A model generated the notes under the pieces. That model worked only from the letters and a program-made list of their open reading frames with translations. It searched no databases and was not told the DNA's origin. Position numbers and translations under genes: made by a program. From Luteibacter sp. dw_328 (GTDB lineage Bacteria; Pseudomonadota; Gammaproteobacteria; Xanthomonadales; Rhodanobacteraceae), in assembly GCF_018449605.1 (NCBI RefSeq), contig NZ_JAAVUW010000005.1, positions 186,001 through 250,000 on the forward strand: a stretch of DNA of 64,000 bases, given 5' to 3'. This document shows, in pieces, positions 35,306-44,547 of the stretch (position 1 is its first letter; every line of letters begins with the position of its first letter).

Positions 35306-36174
35306 TTCGCGCCCTTGGCCTTCTCGCCCTTTTTATCGCCAGCGCCGCCAGCGCCGACGTGACGGTGACCGACGATGCGGGACGCACGGTCACGCTCAAG
35401 GCTCCCGCCCATCGCATCGTCAGCCTCGCACCGAACATTACCGACGCACTCTTCGCCGCCGGCGCAGGGTCCTACGTCGTGGGCACCTCCCGCTTCAGCG
35501 ATCATCCGGACGAAGCGAAGAAGGTGCCAATCATCGGCGACGCCACCATGATCGATCTGGAGCGGATCGTCGGTCTCAAGCCGGACGTCATCGTCGTCTG
35601 GCGAAGCGGCACGCCGGCGGCACAGGTGGAGAAGCTCAGCCGGCTCGGCATTCCGATTCTCTATTCGGAGACGACGCGTCTCGCCGACGTCGCACCCGCC
35701 ACGCGACGTTTCGGGACGCTCGCCGGCACGCAGGACGTAGCCGATCGGAACGCGGCGGCTTTCGACGCCTCGCTGGCGAAGCTTCGCAGCGACTATGCCG
35801 GCAAGGCGCGTCTGAAGGTCTTCTACCAGATATGGGACCGTCCCCTGATGACGATCGGCCGTGCGCAGATCATCGATGACGCGCTCGACCTTTGCGGTGG
35901 TGACAACATCTTCGCCGACCTCTCGCAGGCAGCGCCCACCGTCACGCGCGAAGCCGTGCTGGCGCGCGATCCCGACGTCATCATCAGCGGCGACGGCGGC
36001 GGCCACGACGACCTCGCCGTATGGCGCCAGAGTGGTTTCCTGAGCGCGGTGAAGCACGATAACGTGATGACCGTCGACACCCCCACACTCGCCTCGCCCT
36101 CGCCCTCGATCCTCGCCAGTGTGGATGTGCTGTGCCGCCGGCTGGACGAAGCCCGTACGCGAAACCAGCGCTGA
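35302..36174 (+). CDS. btuF: Cobalamin-binding periplasmic protein (BtuF-like)
   Basis: A 290-residue periplasmic binding protein with signal peptide MIRALGLLALFIASAASA. VTVTDDAGRTVTLKAPAHRIVSLAPNITDALFAAG and YVVGTSRFSDHPDEAKKVPIIGD, each cut here, match the BtuF family pattern of SLaPsiTE and GvsxysdyP. ERIVGLKPDVIVVWRSG continues the same fold. It hands the ligand to the BtuC-like permease. The start overlaps the ATPase stop by 4 bases, giving an unbroken btuCDF block. Cobalamin is preferred because of the riboswitch and this signature. Confidence 0.86.
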   Translation: MIRALGLLALFIASAASADVTVTDDAGRTVTLKAPAHRIVSLAPNITDALFAAGAGSYVVGTSRFSDHPDEAKKVPIIGDATMIDLERIVGLKPDVIVVWRSGTPAAQVEKLSRLGIPILYSETTRLADVAPATRRFGTLAGTQDVADRNAAAFDASLAKLRSDYAGKARLKVFYQIWDRPLMTIGRAQIIDDALDLCGGDNIFADLSQAAPTVTREAVLARDPDVIISGDGGGHDDLAVWRQSGFLSAVKHDNVMTVDTPTLASPSPSILASVDVLCRRLDEARTRNQR

Positions 36175-36262
36175 CCCGTAGCGCGCCCGCGACCCCGTCT
36201 TGTGGTCGCCATCACGTATGGCTTTCTAGAATCCTCGCCACGAGCCCTGCGGACCGGTCCCG

Positions 36263-38353
36263 ATGACCCCACATCCCCCTTTCGTGCCTGGTGATACCGA
36301 CGGCCTTTCGTGGCTGGATCGCGGTGGTGAAGCCGGTGCGCTGATTCGCGCATTCGACTGGACGCGCACACCCTTGGGCGCGCTCGAGACGTGGTCGCAG
36401 AGCCTGCGCACCATTACCGCCATGCTGCTGCTCTCACCCGTTCCTATCGTGCTGTTGTGGGGCCCGCAGGGCATCATGATCTACAACGACGCGTACTCCA
36501 TCTTCGCCGGCGCCCGGCATCCGCGACTGCTGGGTTCGGAGGTGCGCAAGGGCTGGACCGAGATCGCCGATTTCAACGACAACGTGATGCGGGTAGGACT
36601 TGCGGGCGGCACGCTGGCGTACAAGGACCAGCAGCTCACGCTCGAACGGAATGGAAAGCCCGAACCGGTGTGGATGAACCTGGATTACTCGCCGGTCCTC
36701 GATGAGAGCGGGATGCCCGGCGGCGTCATCGCCTTCGTGGTGGAGACCACCGCCCGTGTCCGCGCAGAACAGAACGTACGCGAGGGCGAACGGCGATTTC
36801 GCGAGCACCTCGAGGCCATGGTGGCCGAGCGCACGGCCGCGCTCGAACGCAGTGAAGCCAACCTGCGCACCATTTTCGAGACCTCGCACCTCTACCAGTA
36901 CCTGCTCTCGCCCGATGGCAACGTGGTCTACGCGAACGCCACGGCGCTGGCCGGCGTCGAAGCGACGCTGGACGACGTGATCGGACTGCCGTTCTGGCTT
37001 ACGCCGTGGTTCGGGGGCACGCCCGGCATGCCACAGGCTGTCGAAGCGGCGACCCGAAGAGCGGCCGCCGGAAAGAGCGAGCACATGAGCATGGCATTGA
37101 ACCTGCCTACGGGCGTACGTTCGTTCGACTTTTCGATGCGCCCGGTGACGGATGAATCCGGCAATGTGGTAGCCATGGTGCCCGAAGCAGTCGAGAAGAC
37201 CGCGCGCATCAAGGCCGAGCAAACCCTCCTGCAGGTGCAGAAGATGGAGGCGCTCGGCAATCTCACAGGCGGCATCGCGCACGACTTCAACAACCTGCTG
37301 ATGGCCGTGCAGGGAAGTCTCGACCTGCTTCGCGAACGCATGCCGCAGGAGCCGCTGCTGCTGCGCCTGGCGGACACCGCCATCGCAGGCGCGGAACGCG
37401 GTAGCGCCTTGACCCGACGCATGCTCGCCTTCGCGCGACGCCAGGACCTCACGACCGAGAGCATCGACCTGCGCCAGCTCGTGGAAGGCATGACCGAGCT
37501 GCTACGTCGGTCGCTCGGTCCCACCATCGTGCTGGAGACGTACTTCGGGCCACGCGTCCCCACCATCCGCGCCGATGCGAATCAACTCGAGACTGCCCTG
37601 CTCAATCTGGCCGTCAACGCACGTGACGCCATGGACGGCGTGGGCACGTTGATCATCACGACGGACGAAGACTGGATGCAGGAGGGCCACGCCACGCTCT
37701 CCCCGGGTCACTACGTGCGCCTGTCGGTGTCGGATTCGGGTGCCGGCATGGATGAAGCCATGCTCAAGCGCGCCATCGAGCCGTTCTTCACCACCAAGGG
37801 CGTCGGCAAGGGCACGGGGCTCGGCCTGTCCATGGTTCATGGCCTATCCGAGCAACTCGGTGGCACGCTAATCCTCCGCAGCCGCGTGGATGAAGGCACC
37901 ACCGCCGAAATCTGGCTGCCCGCCGCACAGGTCCATGATCTACCGGCGTCACGCGAGGCGCACGTTACGCCAGTCCTGGGACGCTGCGCACCAGACACCG
38001 TCGTCAGCATCCTTACCGTGGACGACGACGACCTGGTTCGCACGACAACGGTCGACATGCTGGAGGCCCTCGGCTACCAGGTCATCCCTGCGCGCTCGGG
38101 GTACGAGGCACTGCAAGTGCTTGAAGCGACCTGCGTGGACCTCGTCATCACCGACCACGCCATGCCGCAGATGACCGGTACCCAGCTCGCCGAACGCATA
38201 CGCGAGCGCTGGCCGGATCTCCCCATGATCATGGCCACGGGCTATGCCGACCTGCCAGCCGGCCAGCAACTGCAAATCCCCCGCCTGGCCAAGCCTTACT
38301 CGCAGGCGACGCTGGCCGACGCCGTGCATCGAACCGTGTCGCGGCCACGCTGA
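36263..38353 (+). CDS. Hybrid sensor histidine kinase (PAS-HisKA-HATPase-REC)
   Basis: A 696-residue soluble hybrid kinase. It contains two PAS-type sensor domains (about 40-165 with WTRTPLGALETWSQSLRT, and 200-320), a HisKA helix with phospho-acceptor His340 in LTGGIAHDFNNLL, an HATPase_c domain (about 430-570; NLAVNARDAM, DSGAGMDEA, GTGLGLSMVHG) and a C-terminal receiver with Asp631 in LVITDHAMPQMTG and Lys677. There is no membrane segment, so it senses an internal signal. The LGxxxxWS start before the first PAS is frequent in photoreceptor or two-component kinases of this class. No separate response regulator gene lies next to it. Confidence 0.9.
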   Translation: MTPHPPFVPGDTDGLSWLDRGGEAGALIRAFDWTRTPLGALETWSQSLRTITAMLLLSPVPIVLLWGPQGIMIYNDAYSIFAGARHPRLLGSEVRKGWTEIADFNDNVMRVGLAGGTLAYKDQQLTLERNGKPEPVWMNLDYSPVLDESGMPGGVIAFVVETTARVRAEQNVREGERRFREHLEAMVAERTAALERSEANLRTIFETSHLYQYLLSPDGNVVYANATALAGVEATLDDVIGLPFWLTPWFGGTPGMPQAVEAATRRAAAGKSEHMSMALNLPTGVRSFDFSMRPVTDESGNVVAMVPEAVEKTARIKAEQTLLQVQKMEALGNLTGGIAHDFNNLLMAVQGSLDLLRERMPQEPLLLRLADTAIAGAERGSALTRRMLAFARRQDLTTESIDLRQLVEGMTELLRRSLGPTIVLETYFGPRVPTIRADANQLETALLNLAVNARDAMDGVGTLIITTDEDWMQEGHATLSPGHYVRLSVSDSGAGMDEAMLKRAIEPFFTTKGVGKGTGLGLSMVHGLSEQLGGTLILRSRVDEGTTAEIWLPAAQVHDLPASREAHVTPVLGRCAPDTVVSILTVDDDDLVRTTTVDMLEALGYQVIPARSGYEALQVLEATCVDLVITDHAMPQMTGTQLAERIRERWPDLPMIMATGYADLPAGQQLQIPRLAKPYSQATLADAVHRTVSRPR

Positions 38354-38365
38354 GCATGCGTGGCC
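38343..38365 (+). terminator. Hairpin over the kinase stop codon
   Basis: GGCCACGC (38343-38350), TGAGCAT loop, GCGTGGCC (38358-38365). The perfect 8-bp stem includes the end of the histidine kinase gene and its stop. No T tract follows, so it may be an RNA-stabilising hairpin or a bidirectional end signal between convergent genes. Confidence 0.4.
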
Positions 38366-38390
38366 TGATGAGATCTGAGGGATCGGAGTA

Positions 38391-40301
38391 CTACGGCTTC
38401 TTGTCGCCGGCACCCGGCGGCAGGCGATACCGCAGCTTGCTATAGGCCCAGCTCGGCCACAACGCGTGCGCCAGCGCCTCTTTCTCCAACTGGGAATCCA
38501 CCGGCTGCAGGTCGAGCTTCTCGCCGTCGATCAGATAGTGATATTGCGTCGCCGGCTGGTTCGGCCGAAGGACGATGAGGCGGTCGCCCTTGAGATAACC
38601 GTAGTTGTCGCCGTACTGCATGATGGCGCGGTCCGGATAACGCTGGGTCAGATCGGCACCAAGCATCGGATGCTCACTGCTGATACCGATGAGCGAGAGG
38701 AGGGTGGGCGCAAGATCGACCTGGCTGACGATGTGATCGTCTTTCTTCACCGGCACGCCCGCGCCGAGAATCAGCGCGGGGATGTGGAAATGCGTGACGG
38801 GCACGAGATTGGCACCGAACACGCGCGCGTCGTGGTCCGCGACGATCAGGAACACCGTGTGGCTCCAGTACGGCGACTGCTTGGCTCGCTCGAAGAAGCG
38901 GCCGATGGACCAGTCCGCATAACGTACCGCGTTGGCATTGCTGGCAGGTTCGCCCTCGGGCGTGATCCGGCCCGCCGGGTATTCCCATGGCGTGTGGTTC
39001 GACACGGAGAAGGCCACGGTAAGCGTGGGCTTGTCGCCGTCATCGAGAAGGCGCTGGTGCAGCTCGTTGAACATGTCTTCGTCGGAGGCGCCCCAGGAGC
39101 CGATGAATCCGGGCTTGGTCTTGAAGCTCGCGCTGTCGACGACTTCGTTGAAGCCGTTACCGAAGAAGAACGAACGCATGTTGTCGAAGTGCGCCTCACC
39201 GCCGTAGAGGAAGCGCGTGTGATAACCGAAGGTGTCGAGCAAGGCGCCGAGGGTGAAGAAGTCGCGCTGGCTGCGCGGCAGCTTGAGCACGGCCTCGGCC
39301 GGCGTCGGCAGGAAGCCCGTGGTGACGGCTTCCAGTCCACGCGCCGAGCGCGTGCCCGTCGCGTAGGTTCGGGTCAGCCACCATCCCTCGTTGGAGAGCT
39401 TGTCCAGTTCGGGCGTGTAGCCGTCGCCACCCAGGCTGCCGACGAACTGCGCGCCGAGGCTTTCTTCGAGGATGATGACCAGGTTCAGTGGCTTGTCGCC
39501 TTTCCGGGTCGCCTGCTGGCGATGCAGGCTGGGATAGGTCGCGTCCAGTGGAGGACCATCCAGGCCGGCGGCCTGACGCACGATCGCCTGCATTTCGTCG
39601 TCGGGTAGCTTGCCGTAGACCGCCGACGCAGAACGTTCGTTGCCCAGCGCAAGCGCTGCATTGAGCACGTTGTAAAGTGAATTCAGCGGCAGCGTGTTGA
39701 CCATCGCGTCGTTGGTGAAGGCGACCTGCGAGGCGTTGAGCGGACGATGCTGCAGCGTGCCGCGGCCGGCCAGGAAAAGCACGGCGAACAGGACCACGGT
39801 GACAACGGGACGCATCCAGCCGCGCACGCGTGCACGATCCGGCTGACGCGTCGGCAGCAGGCGGAAACCGAGCCAGCCGATCAGCGCGAACACCACCAGG
39901 CCCGCTGCGACGGACAACTTGTAGCCGTTCCAGAGCATGGAGGCCACTTCATGCGGGCTGGTCAGGTACTCGAAGTACAGGCGATTGGGGCGCGTGTCGT
40001 ATTCGACGATGAATTGCGGGGTCGAAACTTCCAGCAACACGAAGGCCAGCCACCAGAAGCGCAGCCACCAGGCCGCTATACGGGTGGGCCATGCGCGATG
40101 GCCGAGCCAAGGCGAGAGCAGCGCCGGCAAGGCGACGATCATCGCGATGAGTGAGAGATCGATGCGCCAGCCACCCATCAGCACGGGCCAGAGGCCGCCA
40201 CCGTTGTGGACGCGCGACCATTGCCACACGGACAGGCCGACGCGGGAAAGCGTCAGGAAGACGAGGGCGGCAAGGATGAAACGCCAGGTGAGCTTGCGCA
40301 C
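38391..40301 (-). CDS. LtaS-like phosphoglycerol / phosphoethanolamine transferase (sulfatase fold)
   Basis: A 636-residue inner-membrane protein. Five N-terminal helices span residues 1-185 (FILAALVFLTLSRVGLSVW, IDLSLIAMIVALPALLSPW and others), and a periplasmic alkaline-phosphatase-superfamily domain follows at 255-580. LVIILEESLGAQFVG holds the metal-binding Glu, ATGTRSARGLEAVT the nucleophilic Thr, VVDSASFKTKPGFIGSWG the substrate loop, and FLIVADHDARVFG the metal Asp/His. It resembles LTA synthase-family sulfatases of Gram-negatives, which add phosphoglycerol to glycans such as OPGs. The start is a GTG at 40299-40301. It is divergent from the YrbL-like gene. Confidence 0.86.
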   Translation of the reverse strand: MRKLTWRFILAALVFLTLSRVGLSVWQWSRVHNGGGLWPVLMGGWRIDLSLIAMIVALPALLSPWLGHRAWPTRIAAWWLRFWWLAFVLLEVSTPQFIVEYDTRPNRLYFEYLTSPHEVASMLWNGYKLSVAAGLVVFALIGWLGFRLLPTRQPDRARVRGWMRPVVTVVLFAVLFLAGRGTLQHRPLNASQVAFTNDAMVNTLPLNSLYNVLNAALALGNERSASAVYGKLPDDEMQAIVRQAAGLDGPPLDATYPSLHRQQATRKGDKPLNLVIILEESLGAQFVGSLGGDGYTPELDKLSNEGWWLTRTYATGTRSARGLEAVTTGFLPTPAEAVLKLPRSQRDFFTLGALLDTFGYHTRFLYGGEAHFDNMRSFFFGNGFNEVVDSASFKTKPGFIGSWGASDEDMFNELHQRLLDDGDKPTLTVAFSVSNHTPWEYPAGRITPEGEPASNANAVRYADWSIGRFFERAKQSPYWSHTVFLIVADHDARVFGANLVPVTHFHIPALILGAGVPVKKDDHIVSQVDLAPTLLSLIGISSEHPMLGADLTQRYPDRAIMQYGDNYGYLKGDRLIVLRPNQPATQYHYLIDGEKLDLQPVDSQLEKEALAHALWPSWAYSKLRYRLPPGAGDKKP

Positions 40302-40404
40302 GTTGGAGTATCCGGTATCAGGGCGGTAACGACCCGAAGACTTTACACTGTGCGCCCCAGGAACGACTTACGGCAGCCTTTCAGGCGCCAAACGAGGACC
40401 GACG

Positions 40405-41025
40405 ATGTTCAGACTGGCCGACGCCAAGCCGATCGCCCATGGGCACATCCGCGAGGTGTACCAGCACCCGGACGACTCCGATCTGCTGATCAAAGTGATC
40501 ACCAGCGCATCGATCGAGGAGCGCTGGAACCAGGCGCCGTGGTACCGCCGTATCGCGCGCAGCGGTCCGTACAAGGACTTCGTGCGCGAGTTCAAGGAAT
40601 ACGTCACGAGCCTCTACGTGGGCGCCTATGCGACCTCGCCCCTCGCTCGCATCGTCGGCCTGGAGATGACCGATATCGGCATGGGGCAGATCGTGGAGAA
40701 GGTGCGGCAGCCGAATGGGCAGCTCGCGCCGACGCTGCATGCCTGGGTCCAGGCCGAAGGCTTTACCGAGAAAACGCGGCTTGAGCTCGAAGCGTTCTAC
40801 GCACGCCTGCTCAGCCACAACGTCATCGCCGCCGACCTGCACGCATGGAACGTCGTGTATGGGGAGGACTCGCGCGGTGGCCCGCGACTGGTGATGATCG
40901 ATGGCTTCGGCGAGAAGAATATCGTGCCGCATTGTTCGATGAATCGCGCGCATAACGCGTCACGCACGAAGAAGAAGTACGAGCGGATGGTGAAGCGGAC
41001 GATGGCTGAGGCGCCTGTGGGTTAG
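40405..41025 (+). CDS. yrbL: YrbL-like PhoP-regulated family protein
   Basis: A 206-residue soluble protein similar to YrbL of the PhoP regulatory network family, a kinase-fold relative. FRLADAKPIAHGHIREVYQH opens it, PGKEL-like ATP-loop features are weak, and AADLHAWNVVYGEDSRGGPRLVMIDGFGEKN is the segment corresponding to a HxxxxN...DGFG catalytic/metal loop. This DLHxxN and DGFG pairing matches YrbL family proteins. Function in E. coli is uncertain. The 3' end is followed by a REP element that overlaps the neighbouring gene's C-terminus. Confidence 0.8.
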   Translation: MFRLADAKPIAHGHIREVYQHPDDSDLLIKVITSASIEERWNQAPWYRRIARSGPYKDFVREFKEYVTSLYVGAYATSPLARIVGLEMTDIGMGQIVEKVRQPNGQLAPTLHAWVQAEGFTEKTRLELEAFYARLLSHNVIAADLHAWNVVYGEDSRGGPRLVMIDGFGEKNIVPHCSMNRAHNASRTKKKYERMVKRTMAEAPVG

Positions 41026-42779
41026 AGCATCGCCGATGAATCGGCTCCTACCGGGCTGGGTTCGCTTTGTCTGGCTGGTACACAGCCCACCCGGCTGCCG
41101 TCGCCGGGCAGCAGCACTGACCGCACGCGATTGGCCACGCCCATATCCACGACCTTTTCGCGGATGACGCAGCTGTCCAGTGCATCCTCGTTCAGAAGGA
41201 TCCATCGGTGGGCGGGATCGGCCCGCTGCCAGACGCGGGCATCCGCCATCTGCAACGCGGCGTCGCGCGCGAAGCCGAACTCGGTCACCGGGCGTCGCGC
41301 CTGATAGAGCACTTCCTCTCGCCACGAAACCAGACCGAGCTGGCCGCCGGGACCGATCCGTGCATCGGCCTCGCTCATCAACTGGGTCGCGGACTGGTTG
41401 GCGTTGAGCAGCGGATAGGTGGTCACCGGCCAGACGATCCATGCCAGGCCGATACCGAGCACCAGCGCGAGCACGCCACGCCGCGGACGGCATACCGCGG
41501 CGGCCACAAGGAAGGCGGCACCCAGGGCGATGACGCACAGCCACAGCGACTGGCCGTGATCGGCCAGTTGATAACCTTCGGCAATGCGCCGCGCCGCCTT
41601 CGGCGCGGCCTTCCAGGCCCAGGCACCGACACCGACGAACACCACGCCGGATGCCACGGTGAGCCCGAACGCGAGCCTCGGCAGCCACCGCGTCTTCAGG
41701 AGGTCACCGAGATAGGGCGCCATGGCCAGCGCCAGCATGGGCAGCCCCGGCAGGATGTAGATCGCGCGTTTGCCGCTCGGGATGGAAAAGAACACAAGGG
41801 TAAGGACGAACCATGCCAGCGGCATCCACACGCGCGGTTCGCGACGTCGCAGCGCCTCTCGCCAGCGAGGGACGAGAAAGGGAATCAACAGCCAGGTCGG
41901 CGCCCACACGCGCAGGATCACCAGCAGGAAGAACCACGGCGCCTCCTCGTGCTGCCATGAGTTGGCGTAGCGGTCGGCGGTCTGGTGGAACAGGATGTCC
42001 TGGACGTAGGCCACGTACTCGGGTGTGCGGAACCCATAAGCGGTGACCAGCATAGGCAGCAGCCAGACGGAGATCGCGAGGAGGAAGGCAATGGCACCGC
42101 CGGCCCAGCGCCAGCGGTCGCCGTGTGTCCGGGCGAGACCGGGCCACTGCCGTGCCCGCATCACGGCATAGGGAATGAGCATGAACAGGGCGATGACACC
42201 CACGCCCTTGGTGATCACTCCCAGGCCGGCCGCGAAGCAGCCGAGCCAGTACATCTTCCAGTCCGGACCACGCAGGCAATGCAGCAACAGGCCAGTATTG
42301 GCCAGGGTGATCCAGAACAGGGAGAGGGGATCGATCTGGCCGTGCTTGATGACATCGACGAAGGTCATCGTTGTCAGCACGATGGCTGCGGCGTGCAGAC
42401 CGACCCGCGGATTCCACAGGCGACGCCCGAGACAGGCGACCAGGGCCAACGTGCCCAGGCCGGAGAACAGGGATGTGAGCAGGAAGGCGCCGCGCCAGCC
42501 GTTGGTGAGCGCCATCCAGGCGGCCTCGGTCCACATGAGCATGGGCGGCTTGTCCGCATAGAGCTCCAGGCCCCGGTGCGGAAACAGCCATTGGCCGGAT
42601 TCGAGCATCTGTCGTGCGACGAGGGCGAAACGCGGCTCATCCGGTGGCCAGGGATCACGCATGCCGATGCCGGCCGCTAGAACCACCAGGGCGAAGAGCA
42701 TGAACCCGCCGAGTTCACGGCGAAAGGATCGTTCGTCGAGGGCCATCGGATACGGGGAAACGGCGAGGTCGGCGGCCAT
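41022..42779 (-). CDS. Glycosyltransferase family 39 (ArnT-like)
   Basis: A 585-residue polytopic membrane protein if started at ATG 42779; ATG 42746 is also possible and no ribosome binding site decides. GIGMRDPWPPDEPRFALVAR is the first periplasmic loop with the catalytic Asp-Glu pattern (DEPR) of GT39/ArnT enzymes. ELYADKPPMLMWTEAAWM follows, and 11 or so helices run to residue 470. Such enzymes move a sugar from undecaprenyl phosphate to lipid A or protein. Upstream in-frame codons up to 43061 lie across the ECF sigma gene region and have no family character. The last codons (SPVGADSSAML) come from a REP element, so this C-terminus is probably a recent extension. Confidence 0.85.
   Translation of the reverse strand: MAADLAVSPYPMALDERSFRRELGGFMLFALVVLAAGIGMRDPWPPDEPRFALVARQMLESGQWLFPHRGLELYADKPPMLMWTEAAWMALTNGWRGAFLLTSLFSGLGTLALVACLGRRLWNPRVGLHAAAIVLTTMTFVDVIKHGQIDPLSLFWITLANTGLLLHCLRGPDWKMYWLGCFAAGLGVITKGVGVIALFMLIPYAVMRARQWPGLARTHGDRWRWAGGAIAFLLAISVWLLPMLVTAYGFRTPEYVAYVQDILFHQTADRYANSWQHEEAPWFFLLVILRVWAPTWLLIPFLVPRWREALRRREPRVWMPLAWFVLTLVFFSIPSGKRAIYILPGLPMLALAMAPYLGDLLKTRWLPRLAFGLTVASGVVFVGVGAWAWKAAPKAARRIAEGYQLADHGQSLWLCVIALGAAFLVAAAVCRPRRGVLALVLGIGLAWIVWPVTTYPLLNANQSATQLMSEADARIGPGGQLGLVSWREEVLYQARRPVTEFGFARDAALQMADARVWQRADPAHRWILLNEDALDSCVIREKVVDMGVANRVRSVLLPGDGSRVGCVPARQSEPSPVGADSSAML
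41029..41055. repeat. REP half-element
   Basis: ATCGCCGATGAATCGGCTCC (41029-41048) plus TACCG matches one arm of the perfect palindrome at 23920-23949. It overlaps the 3' end of the GT39 gene and follows the YrbL-like stop. Confidence 0.85.
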
Positions 42780-42883
42780 GCTAATCGGGGCGGCTGACAA
42801 GTCCCTTACAGCGGAGGGAAGGGCCGCTGGTCGATTCCATTTCATTTTTCCGGAGCTGGAACGTCTAGGGTGTTCGCCGGTGC

Positions 42884-42943
42884 GGAAATCGGCGCTCGTT
42901 CTGCCCGTACGGGCGTCGATTTCCCACCGTGCGAACCTATAGT
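42884..42943 (+). promoter_or_regulatory. Nested palindromes and -10 box before the ECF sigma gene
   Basis: GGAAATCG (42884-42891) and CGATTTCC (42917-42924) flank a perfect 12-bp palindrome GCCCGTACGGGC (42903-42914). A TATAGT -10-like box lies at 42938-42943, 18 bases before the sigma factor start codon. The region is shared by the divergent GT39 gene. A regulator site or RNA hairpin are both possible. Confidence 0.45.
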
Positions 42944-42960
42944 GACCCTCTCCCAGCCTC

Positions 42961-43527
42961 ATGAACGCGGTCAGACACACCATGGATCCCTCCCAGGCGG
43001 CGGGCACGCCAGCGGGCGGTAAACGTGCCGCGCAGGTGGTTGCCCTCTTCCGTGAACACAATGCGGCGCTCGTGGCTTTCCTGCGAGCGCGACTGAATTC
43101 GCATGCCGATGCCCAGGAGGTAGCGCAGGAGGTTTATCTCAAGCTGCTCTCGCTGGACGAGGCGACCCGGATCGACTCACCCCGCGCTTTTCTCTTTCGC
43201 GCCGCCTCCAACCTGGCCGTGGACCGCCTGCGCATGCGCAACGTGCGTGCCTCTGCCCCGATGGATCCGGACAACGACGACTGGCACGTCACGCCTATTC
43301 CCGAACAGCACGCCTCGGCGGTCGAACAATGGCAGGTCCTCCGCCAGTCCCTGGACGAACTGCCGCCGAAGACCAGCCGGGCCTTCGTCATGCATGTCGT
43401 CGACGGACGCGACTTCGCCGCGATAGCCCGGGACATGAAACTGAGCGAGCGCATGGTGCGCTACCACGTGGCCAATGCCCTGGCGCACTGCCGCGAACGC
43501 CGCGATCGCGCGGAGAACCCCCAATGA
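42961..43527 (+). CDS. ECF sigma factor, FecI-like
   Basis: A 188-residue extracytoplasmic-function sigma factor. Region 2 is LVAFLRARLNSHADAQEVAQEVYLKLL with DSPRAFLFRAASNLAVDRLR, and region 4 is LDELPPKTSRAFVMHVVDG, FAAIARDMKLSERMVRYHVAN. The ending LAHCRERRDR fits FecI/PupI-type factors. It should activate the TonB receptor gene two genes downstream when the FecR-like anti-sigma relays ligand binding. An alternative ATG at 42982 (MDPSQAAGTP) is equally usable. It overlaps fecR by 4 bases (ATGA). Confidence 0.9.
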   Translation: MNAVRHTMDPSQAAGTPAGGKRAAQVVALFREHNAALVAFLRARLNSHADAQEVAQEVYLKLLSLDEATRIDSPRAFLFRAASNLAVDRLRMRNVRASAPMDPDNDDWHVTPIPEQHASAVEQWQVLRQSLDELPPKTSRAFVMHVVDGRDFAAIARDMKLSERMVRYHVANALAHCRERRDRAENPQ

Positions 43528-44537
43528 ACACTGCTTCCTTCGTCGATCGTCATATCGAGAACACCGCCGCCGACTGGTGGTCGCGCCTGCGCGACCCCGC
43601 GTTGCCCGAACAGGCCATGCTGCAATGGAGCGATTGGCTCGAAGCCGACAAGCGCCATGCCGCCGCCTTCGACCGCGCGTGCGACCTCGCCGAAAGCGCG
43701 ACCGCCATGGATAGCGCCACGCGCGAGGCTTTCGTGGCGCGATACGTGCCGCCGACGCCGCACCGCCGGTCGCCGCCGCGGCTTGCCCTCAGCCTGGCCG
43801 CGGGCGTAGCCATCGTCGTGCTCGGCGCGGGGCTGTACGTGGGCCTGCGTCCTGCGGGCACCGAATCGACCCGCCAGTACGCCAGCGAGCGCGCCGGGCA
43901 TCGCGACATCGCGCTGCCTGATGGCTCGAGCATCGAGCTTGGCGGCGCGACGTCGATCACCGCGAGGTACGGCCGCGACGAACGTGCCGTGGACCTCGAG
44001 GCCGGCGAAGCCTTTTTTCGCGTCGCCCATGCCGAGCGCCCCTTCGTGGTGACGGCCGGCCCGCTGCGGATCCGCGACCTGGGGACCGCTTTCAACGTCC
44101 GCCGGACGGGCAACCGCGTCACCGTGGCGGTCACGGAAGGCCGCGTGCGGGTATCGCCCTCCGCCACCGATGGCGATGCGGCCACCGTGGAGCTTGGCGC
44201 AGGGCGTGAAGTCTCGTTCGATCCCGAGACGCAGGCCATGCGCATCCTCGACGTGACCCCGGCCTCCGCGACCGCCTGGCGCGGCCACCGGCTGGAGTTC
44301 GTCAACGAGCCCCTGGCCTCGGTCGTGGAGAATGTGAACCGCTATAGCGCACGGCCGATCCGGCTGGCCGACGCCGACCTGGGCCGACTGACGTTTACCG
44401 GTACCGTCGAGGTCGATACCATCGACAGTTGGGTGTCCGCGTTACCGCGGGTCTTCCCGGTTCGCGTGGATAGCTACGCCGACCGGCTGGAGCTGGCTCG
44501 CCAGACATCGATGACGCGGAGTCAGAAGCCGCGCTGA
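43524..44537 (+). CDS. FecR-like anti-sigma regulator
   Basis: A 337-residue inner-membrane protein. Residues 1-85 are a DUF4880 cytoplasmic domain (AADWWSRLRDPALPEQAMLQ, WLEADKRHAAAFDRA), with one helix at about 92-112 (LALSLAAGVAIVVLGAGLYV). A periplasmic FecR domain follows (IALPDGSSIELGGATSITARY, FRVAHAERPFVVTAGPLRIRD LGTAFNV in parts), then a DUF4974/STN-like end (VNEPLASVVENVNRYSARPI). It binds the sigma factor inside and the TonB receptor's N-terminal signalling domain outside. The gene couples to the sigma gene by a 4-base overlap and ends 10 bases before the receptor gene. Confidence 0.9.
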   Translation: MNTASFVDRHIENTAADWWSRLRDPALPEQAMLQWSDWLEADKRHAAAFDRACDLAESATAMDSATREAFVARYVPPTPHRRSPPRLALSLAAGVAIVVLGAGLYVGLRPAGTESTRQYASERAGHRDIALPDGSSIELGGATSITARYGRDERAVDLEAGEAFFRVAHAERPFVVTAGPLRIRDLGTAFNVRRTGNRVTVAVTEGRVRVSPSATDGDAATVELGAGREVSFDPETQAMRILDVTPASATAWRGHRLEFVNEPLASVVENVNRYSARPIRLADADLGRLTFTGTVEVDTIDSWVSALPRVFPVRVDSYADRLELARQTSMTRSQKPR

Positions 44538-44547
44538 AACTCACCCT

